Positions 5,825-12,769 of a stretch of DNA of 22,353 bases are shown in pieces (positions within the stretch are counted from its first letter, which is position 1; every line of letters starts with the position of its first letter). The stretch lies in IMG/VR virus record IMGVR_UViG_3300046542_000191, positions 1 to 22,353 of that record, one strand, 5' to 3'. This DNA comes from a virus. A program made the translations under genes and the position numbers. Under the pieces are notes generated by a model. The model had not been told where the DNA came from. It did no database searches and worked only from the letters and a program-made list of their open reading frames with translations.

Positions 5825-8326
5825 TTAAGCTGCGGGCAGGGAATCGAGTGCAGCAAACAGATCCGGCATGGCGATCTCCTTTTCTGCAGCCTGCAGGTAC
5901 TGAATGCCGTCGAAGAAATAGGCGGTGTTGAGCTCGCTAGCGCTCCCGCGGCGCCCGGCCTTGAGTGCCCGGTAAGGCACGGTCATCAACCCGCCGAACG
6001 GATCATGGACCAGCTCCCCTGGGTTGCTGTAACGCTCAATCAGCCGGTCCACGATATCGAACTGGAGGGGGCATACGTGGTTCTGAAGGCCGCGCTGTGT
6101 CTGGTTCCCGTTGAGCGTGATCATGCGGTTCACGTCGTGCCATACCTCGGCGTGATGACTGCCGGGGGCAAGGCTCATGAACGTCGATGGCAGTGCCCCT
6201 CGTACCTCAAGCTCTTCGCCGATCCGAACATGAAATTCGTAGTCGTAGACGTTTGCCAGGCTGTATTCGGTAAACGCTTTTGCCAGCTTGTCAGGGCCAA
6301 GGCCTGCTAGGTCATCAGCGGTTAGCTGGCGGTTTCCGCTGGAGCGCCAGAATGCGTGGGCGTCGACCTGCCAACGTGCCCTGGTGTATTGATCCTTGCT
6401 TTTGGCAACTTTCACATCCGCATAGCCCTTCGAGCGATCTGTTTGTGGCTTGCGGAACAACAGCACATACTCAGGCGACCCTACGCCCATCTTTGATCCA
6501 TCCTTGCACTGCTCGGACCAGCCCAGGCGGTAAGTCTGGTTGTTCTCCCGGACCACATCCGTGATAACTGTAATCATCCCCATGTAATCGAAGCCATGTT
6601 TCAAGGCATGGAATGTTGCCTCCATGTGAAATGGTGAAACGGTCGGCGCGCCGGCGCCGGTGACGTTGCCGAACTGGATGCGATCCTTCACGTGGCAGCA
6701 ATACATCCGGCCGGGTTGGAGGATTCTCAGTAGCTCGGGCGTCAGGAAGTCCATTTGCCGCCAGAAATGCTCGTTGCCTTCTGTATGTCCGAAGTCGTTG
6801 TAGCTGGGCGTGTACTCGTAGTGGTTGGCGAATGGGATGCTCGTCACAATCAGGTCGACGGAGTTCTCAGCCATGGCCTGGGCTTCAATCACGCAATCGT
6901 TGTTTGCTGCACGAAAATTTTCGCCGCTCACCTCAAGCCGCTCAACACCGATGGTGCGGGCAAGGATGTCCTGCATGGAAAGGCTGTTGAGCCCGTGCTC
7001 ACGGATAATTGCGGTCATGTTTCCCACCATTTCGTTGTGCTGACGCCACTTGTCCATAAGCGTGCGGAGTACTTCCCGCTCTGCTTCGGAATGGATGATG
7101 TGGATTTCAACCGGGTGCACCTGGAGGAAGCGCTGAATCCGGTGGATCGCCTGAATGAAGTCGTTGAACTTGAAGCCAATGCCGACAAAGATCGCCTTGT
7201 GGCAGTGGCGTTGGAAATTGCAGCCACTGCCGGCAATGACGGGCTTTGCGCTCAGGTACTGGAACTTACCATCGCTGAAATCGATGATTGCCTGCTCGCG
7301 CTCATCCAGATCCTGGCTGCCATACACGCTGACGGCAGTGGGCACGGCCTGCTGAATCGCTCGACGCTCATCCTCAAGGTCGTGCCAGAGAATGTAACTG
7401 CTGTCAGGATCGTTGCGCAGGATCTCGACCATCTTGGCGATGCGCTGCTCCAGGCTGTCGCGCTTCTCGCCACTGGCCTGCTGAACGCCCAAGGAGACGT
7501 TTTTGAACAATAGGCCCTGGCCGTCCTTTTCGGTACCGGCTGCAGCGTGGTCGGCCTGAACTTCATGAAACACCACCTCAAGCGGTGGCAAGTCATATCC
7601 GTCGTCACTGTACCCAAGGTCAGATGGGCGCTGTAGAAAGGCTGCCCAGCTGTTCAGCCATAGCCAAAACTCACGCTCCTTATGCGGGTAGAGGGTCAGG
7701 TTATTGGCCTTTGTGCTGTCGCGCTGGAAGAACCTGGTCAGCGCCTGGCCGGTGTCCATGATGCCCAGGAAGCCGGCGTAATGGATAAGCTCCTTATAGC
7801 GGTTTGGGCTTGGTGTAGCGGTGGCAACAAACCGGTACCGGACTTTCTCAAACAGCGTCAGGAATGTCTGGTAGGTCTTGGATCCGTAGCTGCGCAGCAC
7901 GCTCGCTTCGTCCAGACTGGCAGCCGTGAACAGGTTTGGATCAAGTTTGCCGTCCCGGACCGACTCATAGTTGGTCAGATAAAACACATGGCCATCTTCC
8001 ATTTCGGCGGCCGTGCGAATGAACTTGAAAGTCACACCCAGCATCACACCGTCACGTCGGAATTCCTGGCGCACACCCAGTGGGATGCATACCAGCACAG
8101 AGCCGCCAGCGTGCTTTTGGATCAGCCGAAGGATCTCGATCTGCATGACCGACTTGCCAAGGCCAAATGCCGCGAAAACCGCCCGGCACCCGCCACGGAC
8201 TGCCCATTTCACTATGTCACGCTGGTGTGGCTTGAGAATCGGGTTGATCTCGCTGTCGTCAATGTCGAATCCGGCGAAGTCCGCGAGCCGGATCTTCTTG
8301 CGCAAAAAATCCACGTAGGCGGACAT
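5825..8326 (-). CDS. SNF2-type helicase fused to an amino DNA methyltransferase
   Basis: An 833-residue two-part enzyme. The N-terminal half is a superfamily 2 helicase: LKPHQRDIV Q-motif region (31-39), Walker A GLGKS (55-59), DEAS in place of DEAD/H (139-142), TATPSPN motif III (169-175) and QAIHRIQR motif VI near residue 405. The C-terminal half is a beta-class amino-methyltransferase. Motif IV is TSIPFANHYEY near residue 550; SxPF/Y variants are commonest among N4-cytosine enzymes. AdoMet motif I is DPFGGLMTV at about 775-783. Such fusions occur in temperate phages, and the phage P1 DarB anti-restriction protein has a related arrangement; a similar role here is inference. The start at 8326 has GGAG eight bases upstream and sits just before the conserved region. 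The open frame to 8584 would add 86 unconserved-looking residues antisense to the gene at 8432. Confidence 0.9.
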   Translation of the reverse strand: MSAYVDFLRKKIRLADFAGFDIDDSEINPILKPHQRDIVKWAVRGGCRAVFAAFGLGKSVMQIEILRLIQKHAGGSVLVCIPLGVRQEFRRDGVMLGVTFKFIRTAAEMEDGHVFYLTNYESVRDGKLDPNLFTAASLDEASVLRSYGSKTYQTFLTLFEKVRYRFVATATPSPNRYKELIHYAGFLGIMDTGQALTRFFQRDSTKANNLTLYPHKEREFWLWLNSWAAFLQRPSDLGYSDDGYDLPPLEVVFHEVQADHAAAGTEKDGQGLLFKNVSLGVQQASGEKRDSLEQRIAKMVEILRNDPDSSYILWHDLEDERRAIQQAVPTAVSVYGSQDLDEREQAIIDFSDGKFQYLSAKPVIAGSGCNFQRHCHKAIFVGIGFKFNDFIQAIHRIQRFLQVHPVEIHIIHSEAEREVLRTLMDKWRQHNEMVGNMTAIIREHGLNSLSMQDILARTIGVERLEVSGENFRAANNDCVIEAQAMAENSVDLIVTSIPFANHYEYTPSYNDFGHTEGNEHFWRQMDFLTPELLRILQPGRMYCCHVKDRIQFGNVTGAGAPTVSPFHMEATFHALKHGFDYMGMITVITDVVRENNQTYRLGWSEQCKDGSKMGVGSPEYVLLFRKPQTDRSKGYADVKVAKSKDQYTRARWQVDAHAFWRSSGNRQLTADDLAGLGPDKLAKAFTEYSLANVYDYEFHVRIGEELEVRGALPSTFMSLAPGSHHAEVWHDVNRMITLNGNQTQRGLQNHVCPLQFDIVDRLIERYSNPGELVHDPFGGLMTVPYRALKAGRRGSASELNTAYFFDGIQYLQAAEKEIAMPDLFAALDSLPAA

Positions 8327-8401
8327 GGTGATCTCCAATGCAGGCGCCGCCCTCCGTGACCGGTGGTGGCAATTTGGTTTGGGTTGGGGTATTACGAGTG
8401 A

Positions 8402-8425
8402 CCGGCATGGGGCCGGGACAAGGAG
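8402..8425 (+). repeat. Hairpin-ribosome site cassette, copy 2
   Basis: CCGGCATGGGGCCGG followed by GAC and AAGGAG is a near copy of 5512-5535. The stem is CCGGC/GCCGG with loop ATGGG. It directly precedes the GTG start at 8432. Confidence 0.6.
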
Positions 8426-8431
8426 TTTGAT

Positions 8432-8659
8432 GTGGCTACTGATCGTGAAATCGCTCTGGAACAAGCGCTGGTAATCGTTATTGGCGCGGCGAAGAGCCGT
8501 GGTTATGACGATAAGGATCTGGTTGATCACGCCGCGGCGATGCTGCTGGGAAACAACGTTCTTCGCAGAGTAGAACACCCGCATGTTGATGCCGCGATCC
8601 GGGAAATTTCAGACGCGCACGCGGAAGTTCTATCTGTTACGGAAGTGACGCAGGCCTGA
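8432..8659 (+). CDS. Small helical hypothetical protein, plus-strand insert
   Basis: A 75-residue protein starting with GTG (MATDREIALEQALVIVIGAA). AAGGAG lies seven bases before it; an ATG two bases earlier is out of frame. The sequence appears all-helical (ALEQALVIVIGAAKSRGYDDKDLVDHAAAMLLG) with no recognised family. It diverges from the helicase-methyltransferase and overlaps the 3' end of the convergent gene 8637-9008 by 23 bases, so antisense contact between the two messages is likely. Confidence 0.6.
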   Translation: MATDREIALEQALVIVIGAAKSRGYDDKDLVDHAAAMLLGNNVLRRVEHPHVDAAIREISDAHAEVLSVTEVTQA

Positions 8660-9008
8660 CAAGCTCATCGTCTGATTCAGGCGGGTCATCGGCGAGCGAC
8701 TTCCGCCCGGCCGCCTCAATGAGTCGCGACACCTTTTCAGTAACAACGAAAGGTGTCGTTTTGATGTGCAGCATTGCGGCCTGTGTCTCGAAGTTGGCCG
8801 CGATGAGGGTCATCAGCAGCCGCTGATGAACGTCCTGCTGGTTGTTGATGCCGTGGGCCTTCATGACTCGCTGAAGGTCCTTCTTGAAAACGCCGGCAAC
8901 CTCAACCGTGAACTTCTCGATGCCCAGGGCGGCAGCCTTCGCCGCTGCCTTCTCGCGCTTTCGGCGCTGCTTGAGCGCTTCCGCCGTCGGCTGCTGTGTT
9001 TCGGCCAT
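8637..9008 (-). CDS. Hypothetical basic helical phage protein
   Basis: A 123-residue protein, MAETQQPTAEALKQRRKREKAAAKAAAL at the N terminus, strongly basic and helical. The middle (KFTVEVAGVFKKDLQRVMKAHGINNQQDVHQRLLMTLIAANFETQ) has the beta-helix-helix look of a ribbon-helix-helix DNA-binding unit. I do not recognise a named family. The start at 9008 has AAGGAG six bases upstream; a GTG at 9029 lies before that site and would read through it. It converges on and overlaps the plus-strand gene at 8432. Confidence 0.6.
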   Translation of the reverse strand: MAETQQPTAEALKQRRKREKAAAKAAALGIEKFTVEVAGVFKKDLQRVMKAHGINNQQDVHQRLLMTLIAANFETQAAMLHIKTTPFVVTEKVSRLIEAAGRKSLADDPPESDDELVRPASLP

Positions 9009-9083
9009 GGCCTGCTCCTTCGATTCCACTGGCCGGCAGTGCCAGCCAGGTCTGTCGTTTGCGTTGTTGGGTGCGGAAACGTC

Positions 9084-9548
9084 TCACGCTGCTACCTTCA
9101 CCTGGTGCCAGGCGCCGGCGGCGTAGAACAGCTTCGCGGCCTGGGCCTCATCCATCGAAACCTCGTCTGGGATGGCGATCCAGCCTGACGCTACCAGGTG
9201 GTTGGGGTTCGCGCTGTTGCGCAGCTCTAGGTAGTAATGCTCGATGGCATCGGTTAGGCGCTCGACCTTGTAGATGCCCTCCGGCGAGATCTCGACCGAT
9301 TTGATGTACTCATCACCACGCTCGCCCCGACACATGGCGGCGATGTAGATCGTCCAGCGGTAGGAGAAGTCGAAAATGGCGTTGGCTACCGCCAGGCTGC
9401 GGATCTGCTTGCAGCTCTTCCAGTTCGCCATGATCTGGCTGCCGCTGGGATCGATGTTCACCACCGCGACGTGGTTGGTGCGCAGCAGCGCCCGGCAACT
9501 GCGCTCAGCCCGGGCAAAGCCATTGTTGGGTTTGCGTTTCGACTTCAT
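9084..9548 (-). CDS. Hypothetical phage protein
   Basis: A 154-residue protein beginning MKSKRKPNNGFARAERSCRALLRTNHVAVVNIDPSGSQ. It has a basic N terminus, a hydrophobic middle (AVANAIFDFSYRWTIYIAAMCRG) and an acidic C terminus. No catalytic motif or family is recognised. Its start overlaps the stop of the upstream gene by four bases (ATGA), indicating translational coupling. Confidence 0.6.
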   Translation of the reverse strand: MKSKRKPNNGFARAERSCRALLRTNHVAVVNIDPSGSQIMANWKSCKQIRSLAVANAIFDFSYRWTIYIAAMCRGERGDEYIKSVEISPEGIYKVERLTDAIEHYYLELRNSANPNHLVASGWIAIPDEVSMDEAQAAKLFYAAGAWHQVKVAA

Positions 9549-9790
9549 AGCGAGTCCGCCATCTTGCGTAGGGCGCGGCGCTCGGCCAGCGACAGAGGCC
9601 GGGGTTTGCGCTTGAGGACCGTTTCAGGGTCTATCCGAGTTGAGCGAGGCGGCGGGATGGGATTGCGTGGCGGGCTTGGCAGCTCGCTGACCTGGCCGCC
9701 GGCTGCCAGGAACTGGGCGATCTGCTCGGATATGGCGTCCGCCTGCGGCCGATGATGCTCGACCAGGCTGAGGTGGTTGCTGATATGCAT
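9545..9790 (-). CDS. Small hypothetical phage protein, possible regulator
   Basis: An 81-residue protein: MHISNHLSLVEHHRPQADAISEQIAQFLAAGGQVSEL, then a proline-rich linker (PSPPRNPIPPPRST) and a basic C terminus (KRKPRPLSLAERRALRKMADSL). Proteins of this shape are sometimes labelled transcriptional regulators in Pseudomonas prophages, but no defined DNA-binding motif is visible. The start at 9790 follows GAGG and lies eight bases after the Gp157 stop. A longer frame to 9832 would overlap Gp157 and has no ribosome site. Confidence 0.6.
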   Translation of the reverse strand: MHISNHLSLVEHHRPQADAISEQIAQFLAAGGQVSELPSPPRNPIPPPRSTRIDPETVLKRKPRPLSLAERRALRKMADSL

Positions 9791-9797
9791 GCTGGCC

Positions 9798-10361
9798 TCA
9801 CTTGATGCGGATCGAGCTGTCGCCGCGCTCAAGGTGCGCCCAGGCCGGCTCTTCGATCAGTTCATGTTCTGCGTCTTCGCCGGCGGCCATGCGCTTGCGA
9901 ACCGCTTCGTTGTGCTCGCGGATTTCCTTGAGCTTGGCAGCGATGGCCTTTTTGTCCGGAGTGATGCTTGATTTCACAGAGGTCAGGTCGTCCGGAACCG
10001 CATCCTCGTTGTCCACAACTACCCGCTCACTGCCCATGGCCAGGGTAATGGTGAAGAGCGGACGCTTGATCGACTTGATGTTGGCGGCTTCCATGTTGCG
10101 GCGCAGGTAGTCGGTGATCTGCGACACGCTATTGGATTTGACGCGCTTGAGCTCGGCCAGGCGCTCTATCTCGTTTTCAATCGCAGTAACGTCGCTTTCG
10201 ATGTTCCGGCGCAGCATGACGATGTTGTCGGCCTTGATATCGAAGTCGCCCTGGATCTCGTCCATGGCGTTCTGCAAGGCCTCTTTCAGGCCCTCATCGT
10301 CCGTGTCAGCCATGGCCTGGAGTTCGGCCAGCTTGCCGGTAAGTGCGTAGAGCTGGGTCAT
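9798..10361 (-). CDS. Siphovirus Gp157 family protein
   Basis: A 187-residue protein matching the Gp157 family of siphoviruses: N-terminal helical LYALTGKLAELQAMA, long coiled coil with ESDVTAIENEIERLAELKRVKSNSVSQITDYLRRNMEAANIKSIK, then a beta segment (LFTITLAMGSERVVVDNEDAVPDDL) and KSSITPDKKAIAAKLKE. Family function is unknown; one streptococcal member was linked to phage resistance. It sits directly downstream of the annealing protein with a 4-base overlap, a usual place near recombination genes. The AAGGAG ribosome site follows CCCGGC. Confidence 0.85.
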   Translation of the reverse strand: MTQLYALTGKLAELQAMADTDDEGLKEALQNAMDEIQGDFDIKADNIVMLRRNIESDVTAIENEIERLAELKRVKSNSVSQITDYLRRNMEAANIKSIKRPLFTITLAMGSERVVVDNEDAVPDDLTSVKSSITPDKKAIAAKLKEIREHNEAVRKRMAAGEDAEHELIEEPAWAHLERGDSSIRIK

Positions 10362-11095
10362 GCTGCATTCTCCTTGCCGGGCTCAAGAGCCGCTTTGCGC
10401 TCTTCGAAGGCGCGAGTGATTCGGGCGATAAATGCCGGCTCGTTTCGACGAGTTGCCTCCCGGACATATTTCACATTCAACAGTTTCAGTTCGTGGAGGG
10501 TCACTGCCTTGCCGATGGTCTCGACCGCCGAAGCAAGCCAATCCACGCGCTCCTGCTTTTGGCGCAACTTCTCAGCATCCTTATCTTCGGCACTTGCTAG
10601 GGCCTCTTCTTCCTTAAGCTGGTCGACGTAGGTCTGATCGTCGAACAGGCCCAGGAACACGTCTGCGCTGAAGCCGAGCATCGATAAGGCCTTCTTGATG
10701 GCGTCGGTCAGCGACTTCTTCGGCGCCTCTCCATCAGTGGTCATGCCGTAGCTGGTCTTGTACTGGTATCGAGTGCAGCCGTACTGCTCGATCTCGCCGC
10801 GCTGGCCGTCCTGGAGGAACCAGAGGGCGATCTTCAGCGTGTGGCCGATCTCGCGGCCAATGCAGGAACGCTTGTCGCCCTCGCCGATGTAGATTTCGTG
10901 GCCTTCATCGAAGCGCTCCTCGATTATCTTCCAGCCCCATCCGATGCCAACCGGGCCGAACAGCTCGGTGGCCTTCATAACCATCGCGATGCCGCTCAGA
11001 CTGGTGATGTCCTGGCCGTTGACCTTGGCTTTTTTGGTGAACCGGGTGTCGGTCTTTTCGACCCGAGCCCAGATTTTCAAGTTTTTATCGGACAT
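10358..11095 (-). CDS. Rad52-superfamily-like single-strand annealing protein
   Basis: A 245-residue protein starting MSDKNLKIWARVEKTDTRFTKKAKVNG. The core has SLSGIAMVMKATELFGPVGIGWGWKIIEERFDEG, a later GEIEQYGCTRY, and PKKSLTDAIKKALSMLGFSADVFLGLFDD. A YL-x-FG-x-W segment, a beta sheet and K-x-x-TDA(I/L)KKAL-x-x-LG is the pattern of Rad52/Sak-type annealing proteins. The C-terminal part is helical and basic. The predicted role is annealing of single-stranded phage DNA in recombination. No partner exonuclease is visible in the window. The start at 11095 has GGAGAA upstream; the open frame to 11401 is a shadow of the next gene. Confidence 0.6.
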   Translation of the reverse strand: MSDKNLKIWARVEKTDTRFTKKAKVNGQDITSLSGIAMVMKATELFGPVGIGWGWKIIEERFDEGHEIYIGEGDKRSCIGREIGHTLKIALWFLQDGQRGEIEQYGCTRYQYKTSYGMTTDGEAPKKSLTDAIKKALSMLGFSADVFLGLFDDQTYVDQLKEEEALASAEDKDAEKLRQKQERVDWLASAVETIGKAVTLHELKLLNVKYVREATRRNEPAFIARITRAFEERKAALEPGKENAA

Positions 11096-11108
11096 GACTG
11101 TTCTCCAG

Positions 11109-11417
11109 TTAGAGGCCGGTGCGGGCGCCGTCGCGCTTATGAGGCCAGAAGTCGAAAGCGAATGCAGACAGGGCCATGTGCATTTGGTTTGCCAGCTCTC
11201 GGCCAGGCCGGCGCAGTTCGTCCTGCAAGTAGCACCACTGCATTTCGCCGAAGCCGTAGGCGTGCGGGGAGTCGGTTTGGATGCGGGTTGCAAGAGCCTC
11301 GAAGAAGTCGGCCTGCTGCGCGGTGTCCATGGCCCAGAATGCCTTGGCGAGCGTTTCCGCAGTGATTTGGACGGCGATGCCTTCCGCAACAACGATTTCA
11401 ACTGGTGACTTTTGCAT
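11109..11417 (-). CDS. Hypothetical phage protein
   Basis: A 102-residue protein: MQKSPVEIVVAEGIAVQITAETLAKAFWAMDTAQQADFFEALA, then MQWCYLQDELRRPGRELANQMHMALSAFAFDF. It appears helical in its central part. The pattern LAKAFWxMDxxQQADFFxAL recurs in early phage proteins of unknown function. The start at 11417 has GGAGAA with CAGTC before ATG, the same 14-base start region (GGAGAACAGTCATG) as the next gene at 11095. Confidence 0.65.
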   Translation of the reverse strand: MQKSPVEIVVAEGIAVQITAETLAKAFWAMDTAQQADFFEALATRIQTDSPHAYGFGEMQWCYLQDELRRPGRELANQMHMALSAFAFDFWPHKRDGARTGL

Positions 11418-11465
11418 GACTGTTCTCCGCGCCACCGGAGAGGGGCGCTGTGTGGAATGTTGGCG

Positions 11466-11582
11466 TTATTGAGTGATGCGATCAGCCAATGCGCTCATCA
11501 GCATCAGGAAGGTCCAGAAGGTGATGGCCGAGAACGACCCGCGCCAGATCAATATCCGTCTGGCGCGCTGATGACCGGTCAC
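11466..11582 (-). CDS. Very small single-span membrane protein
   Basis: A 38-residue protein starting with GTG: (M)TGHQRARRILIWRG followed by SFSAITFWTFLMLMSALADR. A basic N terminus followed by one hydrophobic helix (about residues 16-32) predicts an inner-membrane protein with its N terminus in the cytoplasm. The GTGA overlap with the previous stop supports translation. Too small to assign; such proteins are common in phage early operons. Confidence 0.5.
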   Translation of the reverse strand: MTGHQRARRILIWRGSFSAITFWTFLMLMSALADRITQ

Positions 11583-11698
11583 CGCAGCACCTGCGAGAGC
11601 TGAGGCGGCTGGCATACACCGCGGGCCTCTTGCTTGGTCATGTGGTCGAGCATGAGCAACATCAGGGCGGTGCAGAGGATCCAGTAGAGGGCTTTCAT
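11579..11698 (-). CDS. Very small membrane protein
   Basis: A 39-residue protein: MKALYWILCTALMLLMLDHM, then TKQEARGVCQPPQLSQVLR. The first 18 residues form one membrane helix or an uncleaved signal anchor. It overlaps the stop of 11695-11889 (ATGA) and its own stop overlaps the GTG of the next gene, so three small genes are chained by 4-base overlaps. Function unknown. Confidence 0.55.
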   Translation of the reverse strand: MKALYWILCTALMLLMLDHMTKQEARGVCQPPQLSQVLR

Positions 11699-11889
11699 GG
11701 CCGAACCCTTGCCGCAATCCTGCCGCCCTTCATGGTCACAGCCAGGCGCTGCTGGAGATCCTTCACAAGGTCCTCGCGCTTGCGGCCGATCACCTCATTG
11801 AACGGCAGGCCGAAGCCGAGGATGGCGATGCGGCGCTCGATGTCGTCGATCAACTCTTCGTTCAGCGTTTTCACGATTGGGGTAGACAT
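11695..11889 (-). CDS. Small hypothetical phage protein
   Basis: A 64-residue protein: MSTPIVKTLNEELIDDIERRIAILGFGLPFNEVIG, then RKREDLVKDLQQRLAVTMKGGRIAARVRP. It is helical with a basic C-terminal end. No family is recognised. A strong AAGGAG ribosome site stands five bases before the ATG, after GGCCGGCGC; this region lies inside the 3' end of the upstream gene, which it overlaps by 19 bases. Confidence 0.6.
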   Translation of the reverse strand: MSTPIVKTLNEELIDDIERRIAILGFGLPFNEVIGRKREDLVKDLQQRLAVTMKGGRIAARVRP

Positions 11890-12083
11890 GACGACTCCTT
11901 GCGCCGGCCAACGATCTTGTTGAGGCGCCCGCAGTAGTGGTTGAATTCTTCGATGGTGATGCGATTGTCGAGCATCATTTCGGAAAGTGTTTTCTGGATC
12001 ATCACCGACCAGCTGACCGGTGTTTCTGGATCCTCAAGGGTTTCCAGCTCCTGACCGATCAGGACATGCGGGCTCATGGTCAC
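11871..12083 (-). CDS. Small hypothetical phage protein
   Basis: A 70-residue protein if it starts at the GTG at 12083, whose GTGA overlaps the upstream stop. An ATG two codons later (12077) is equally readable. The sequence is MSPHVLIGQELETLEDPETPVSWSVMIQKTLSEMMLDNRITIEEFNHYCGRLNKIVG, ending in basic and polar residues. It looks helical; no family is recognised. GAGG lies ten bases before the GTG. Confidence 0.55.
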   Translation of the reverse strand: MTMSPHVLIGQELETLEDPETPVSWSVMIQKTLSEMMLDNRITIEEFNHYCGRLNKIVGRRKESSCLPQS

Positions 12084-12505
12084 AATGCGTCGTCCTCTGC
12101 TTGGGCAATCAGTGCGTCATCAGCCAAGGGCTCAAGTAGGGCCTGTGCGATTTCGCCGAGTGCTCCCTGCGGGTGGTCGCTCAGCCCAAGCAACTCAATG
12201 GCGTCAGCCTTGGCGGGCTGCCCGTGGAGCGTGTCAATGACCAGGTAGCCGAGCGCTGGGTGAGTGATTTCGCAGCCGGCGAGCCGGTTGTTCACATGCT
12301 CATCGACAGCTACGGCGAACTGGGCGAACGTCACGGTCTGTGGTTGACGCATGCGGCGCTGGAACTTCACATCCACGCCCCGCAACAGGTCCTCAGTCGC
12401 GCTGTGCAGCCACTCAGCCCGAGCAACCTCCCGAGGGCTCTCGCTCACCATCGGAGGCAACTGCGCGTCGTGCATGGCCTGACAAATCTTCAGTGCTGCG
12501 TTCAT
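12080..12505 (-). CDS. Hypothetical phage protein
   Basis: A 141-residue protein: MNAALKICQAMHDAQLPPMVSESPREVARAEWLHSATEDLLRGVDVKFQRRM, then QPQTVTFAQFAVAVDEHVNNRLAGC and an acidic C-terminal third (EIAQALLEPLADDALIAQAEDDAL). It is helical and acidic, with no catalytic motif. The ribosome site is GGAGG, five bases before ATG. The gene is translationally coupled to the next by a GTGA overlap. Confidence 0.6.
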   Translation of the reverse strand: MNAALKICQAMHDAQLPPMVSESPREVARAEWLHSATEDLLRGVDVKFQRRMRQPQTVTFAQFAVAVDEHVNNRLAGCEITHPALGYLVIDTLHGQPAKADAIELLGLSDHPQGALGEIAQALLEPLADDALIAQAEDDAL

Positions 12506-12526
12506 GGTTGCCTCCAGGGTGGCGGG

Positions 12527-12748
12527 TCAGTCGGTTGGCGGGGTGATGAAGGGCTGCCAATGGGTTATGCGATGCTCGAAACGAGAGCCGTCCGGATAGC
12601 GCCAGTCGATGCCGTTCCAGTAGAGGAAGCGCGAGCCATTGGCGAACCGCTGTGCTGCCCTGGCGGGTGTGTAGGCGATGACGTGGTGCTTGCCGCCGCC
12701 TTTCGGCAGGTCAGGCAGTCGATCACTGCAATTGATCCAATCGCTCAT
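12527..12748 (-). CDS. DUF551-type phage protein
   Basis: A 73-residue protein with the DUF551 pattern: MSDWINCSDRLPDLPKGGGKHHVIAY at the N terminus, FLYWNGIDWRYPDGSRF in the middle and ITHWQPFITPPTD at the C terminus. The W-I-x-C-x-x-RLP opening and ITHW-x-P-x-x-x-PP ending are diagnostic. Function in the family is unknown. It is a frequent early-left gene in lambdoid phages. GGAGG lies upstream of the ATG. Confidence 0.8.
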   Translation of the reverse strand: MSDWINCSDRLPDLPKGGGKHHVIAYTPARAAQRFANGSRFLYWNGIDWRYPDGSRFEHRITHWQPFITPPTD

Positions 12749-12769
12749 GGCGACCTCCAGTGTTTGGGG

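Noticed and set aside
6755-7513. A 252-residue plus-strand frame opposite the helicase-methyltransferase
   Set aside because: It is antisense to conserved helicase motifs and has no ribosome site or recognisable domain.
8327-8584. N-terminal extension of the helicase-methyltransferase by 86 residues
   Set aside because: The added sequence is unlike the family, runs antisense to the gene at 8432, and the start at 8326 has its own ribosome site.
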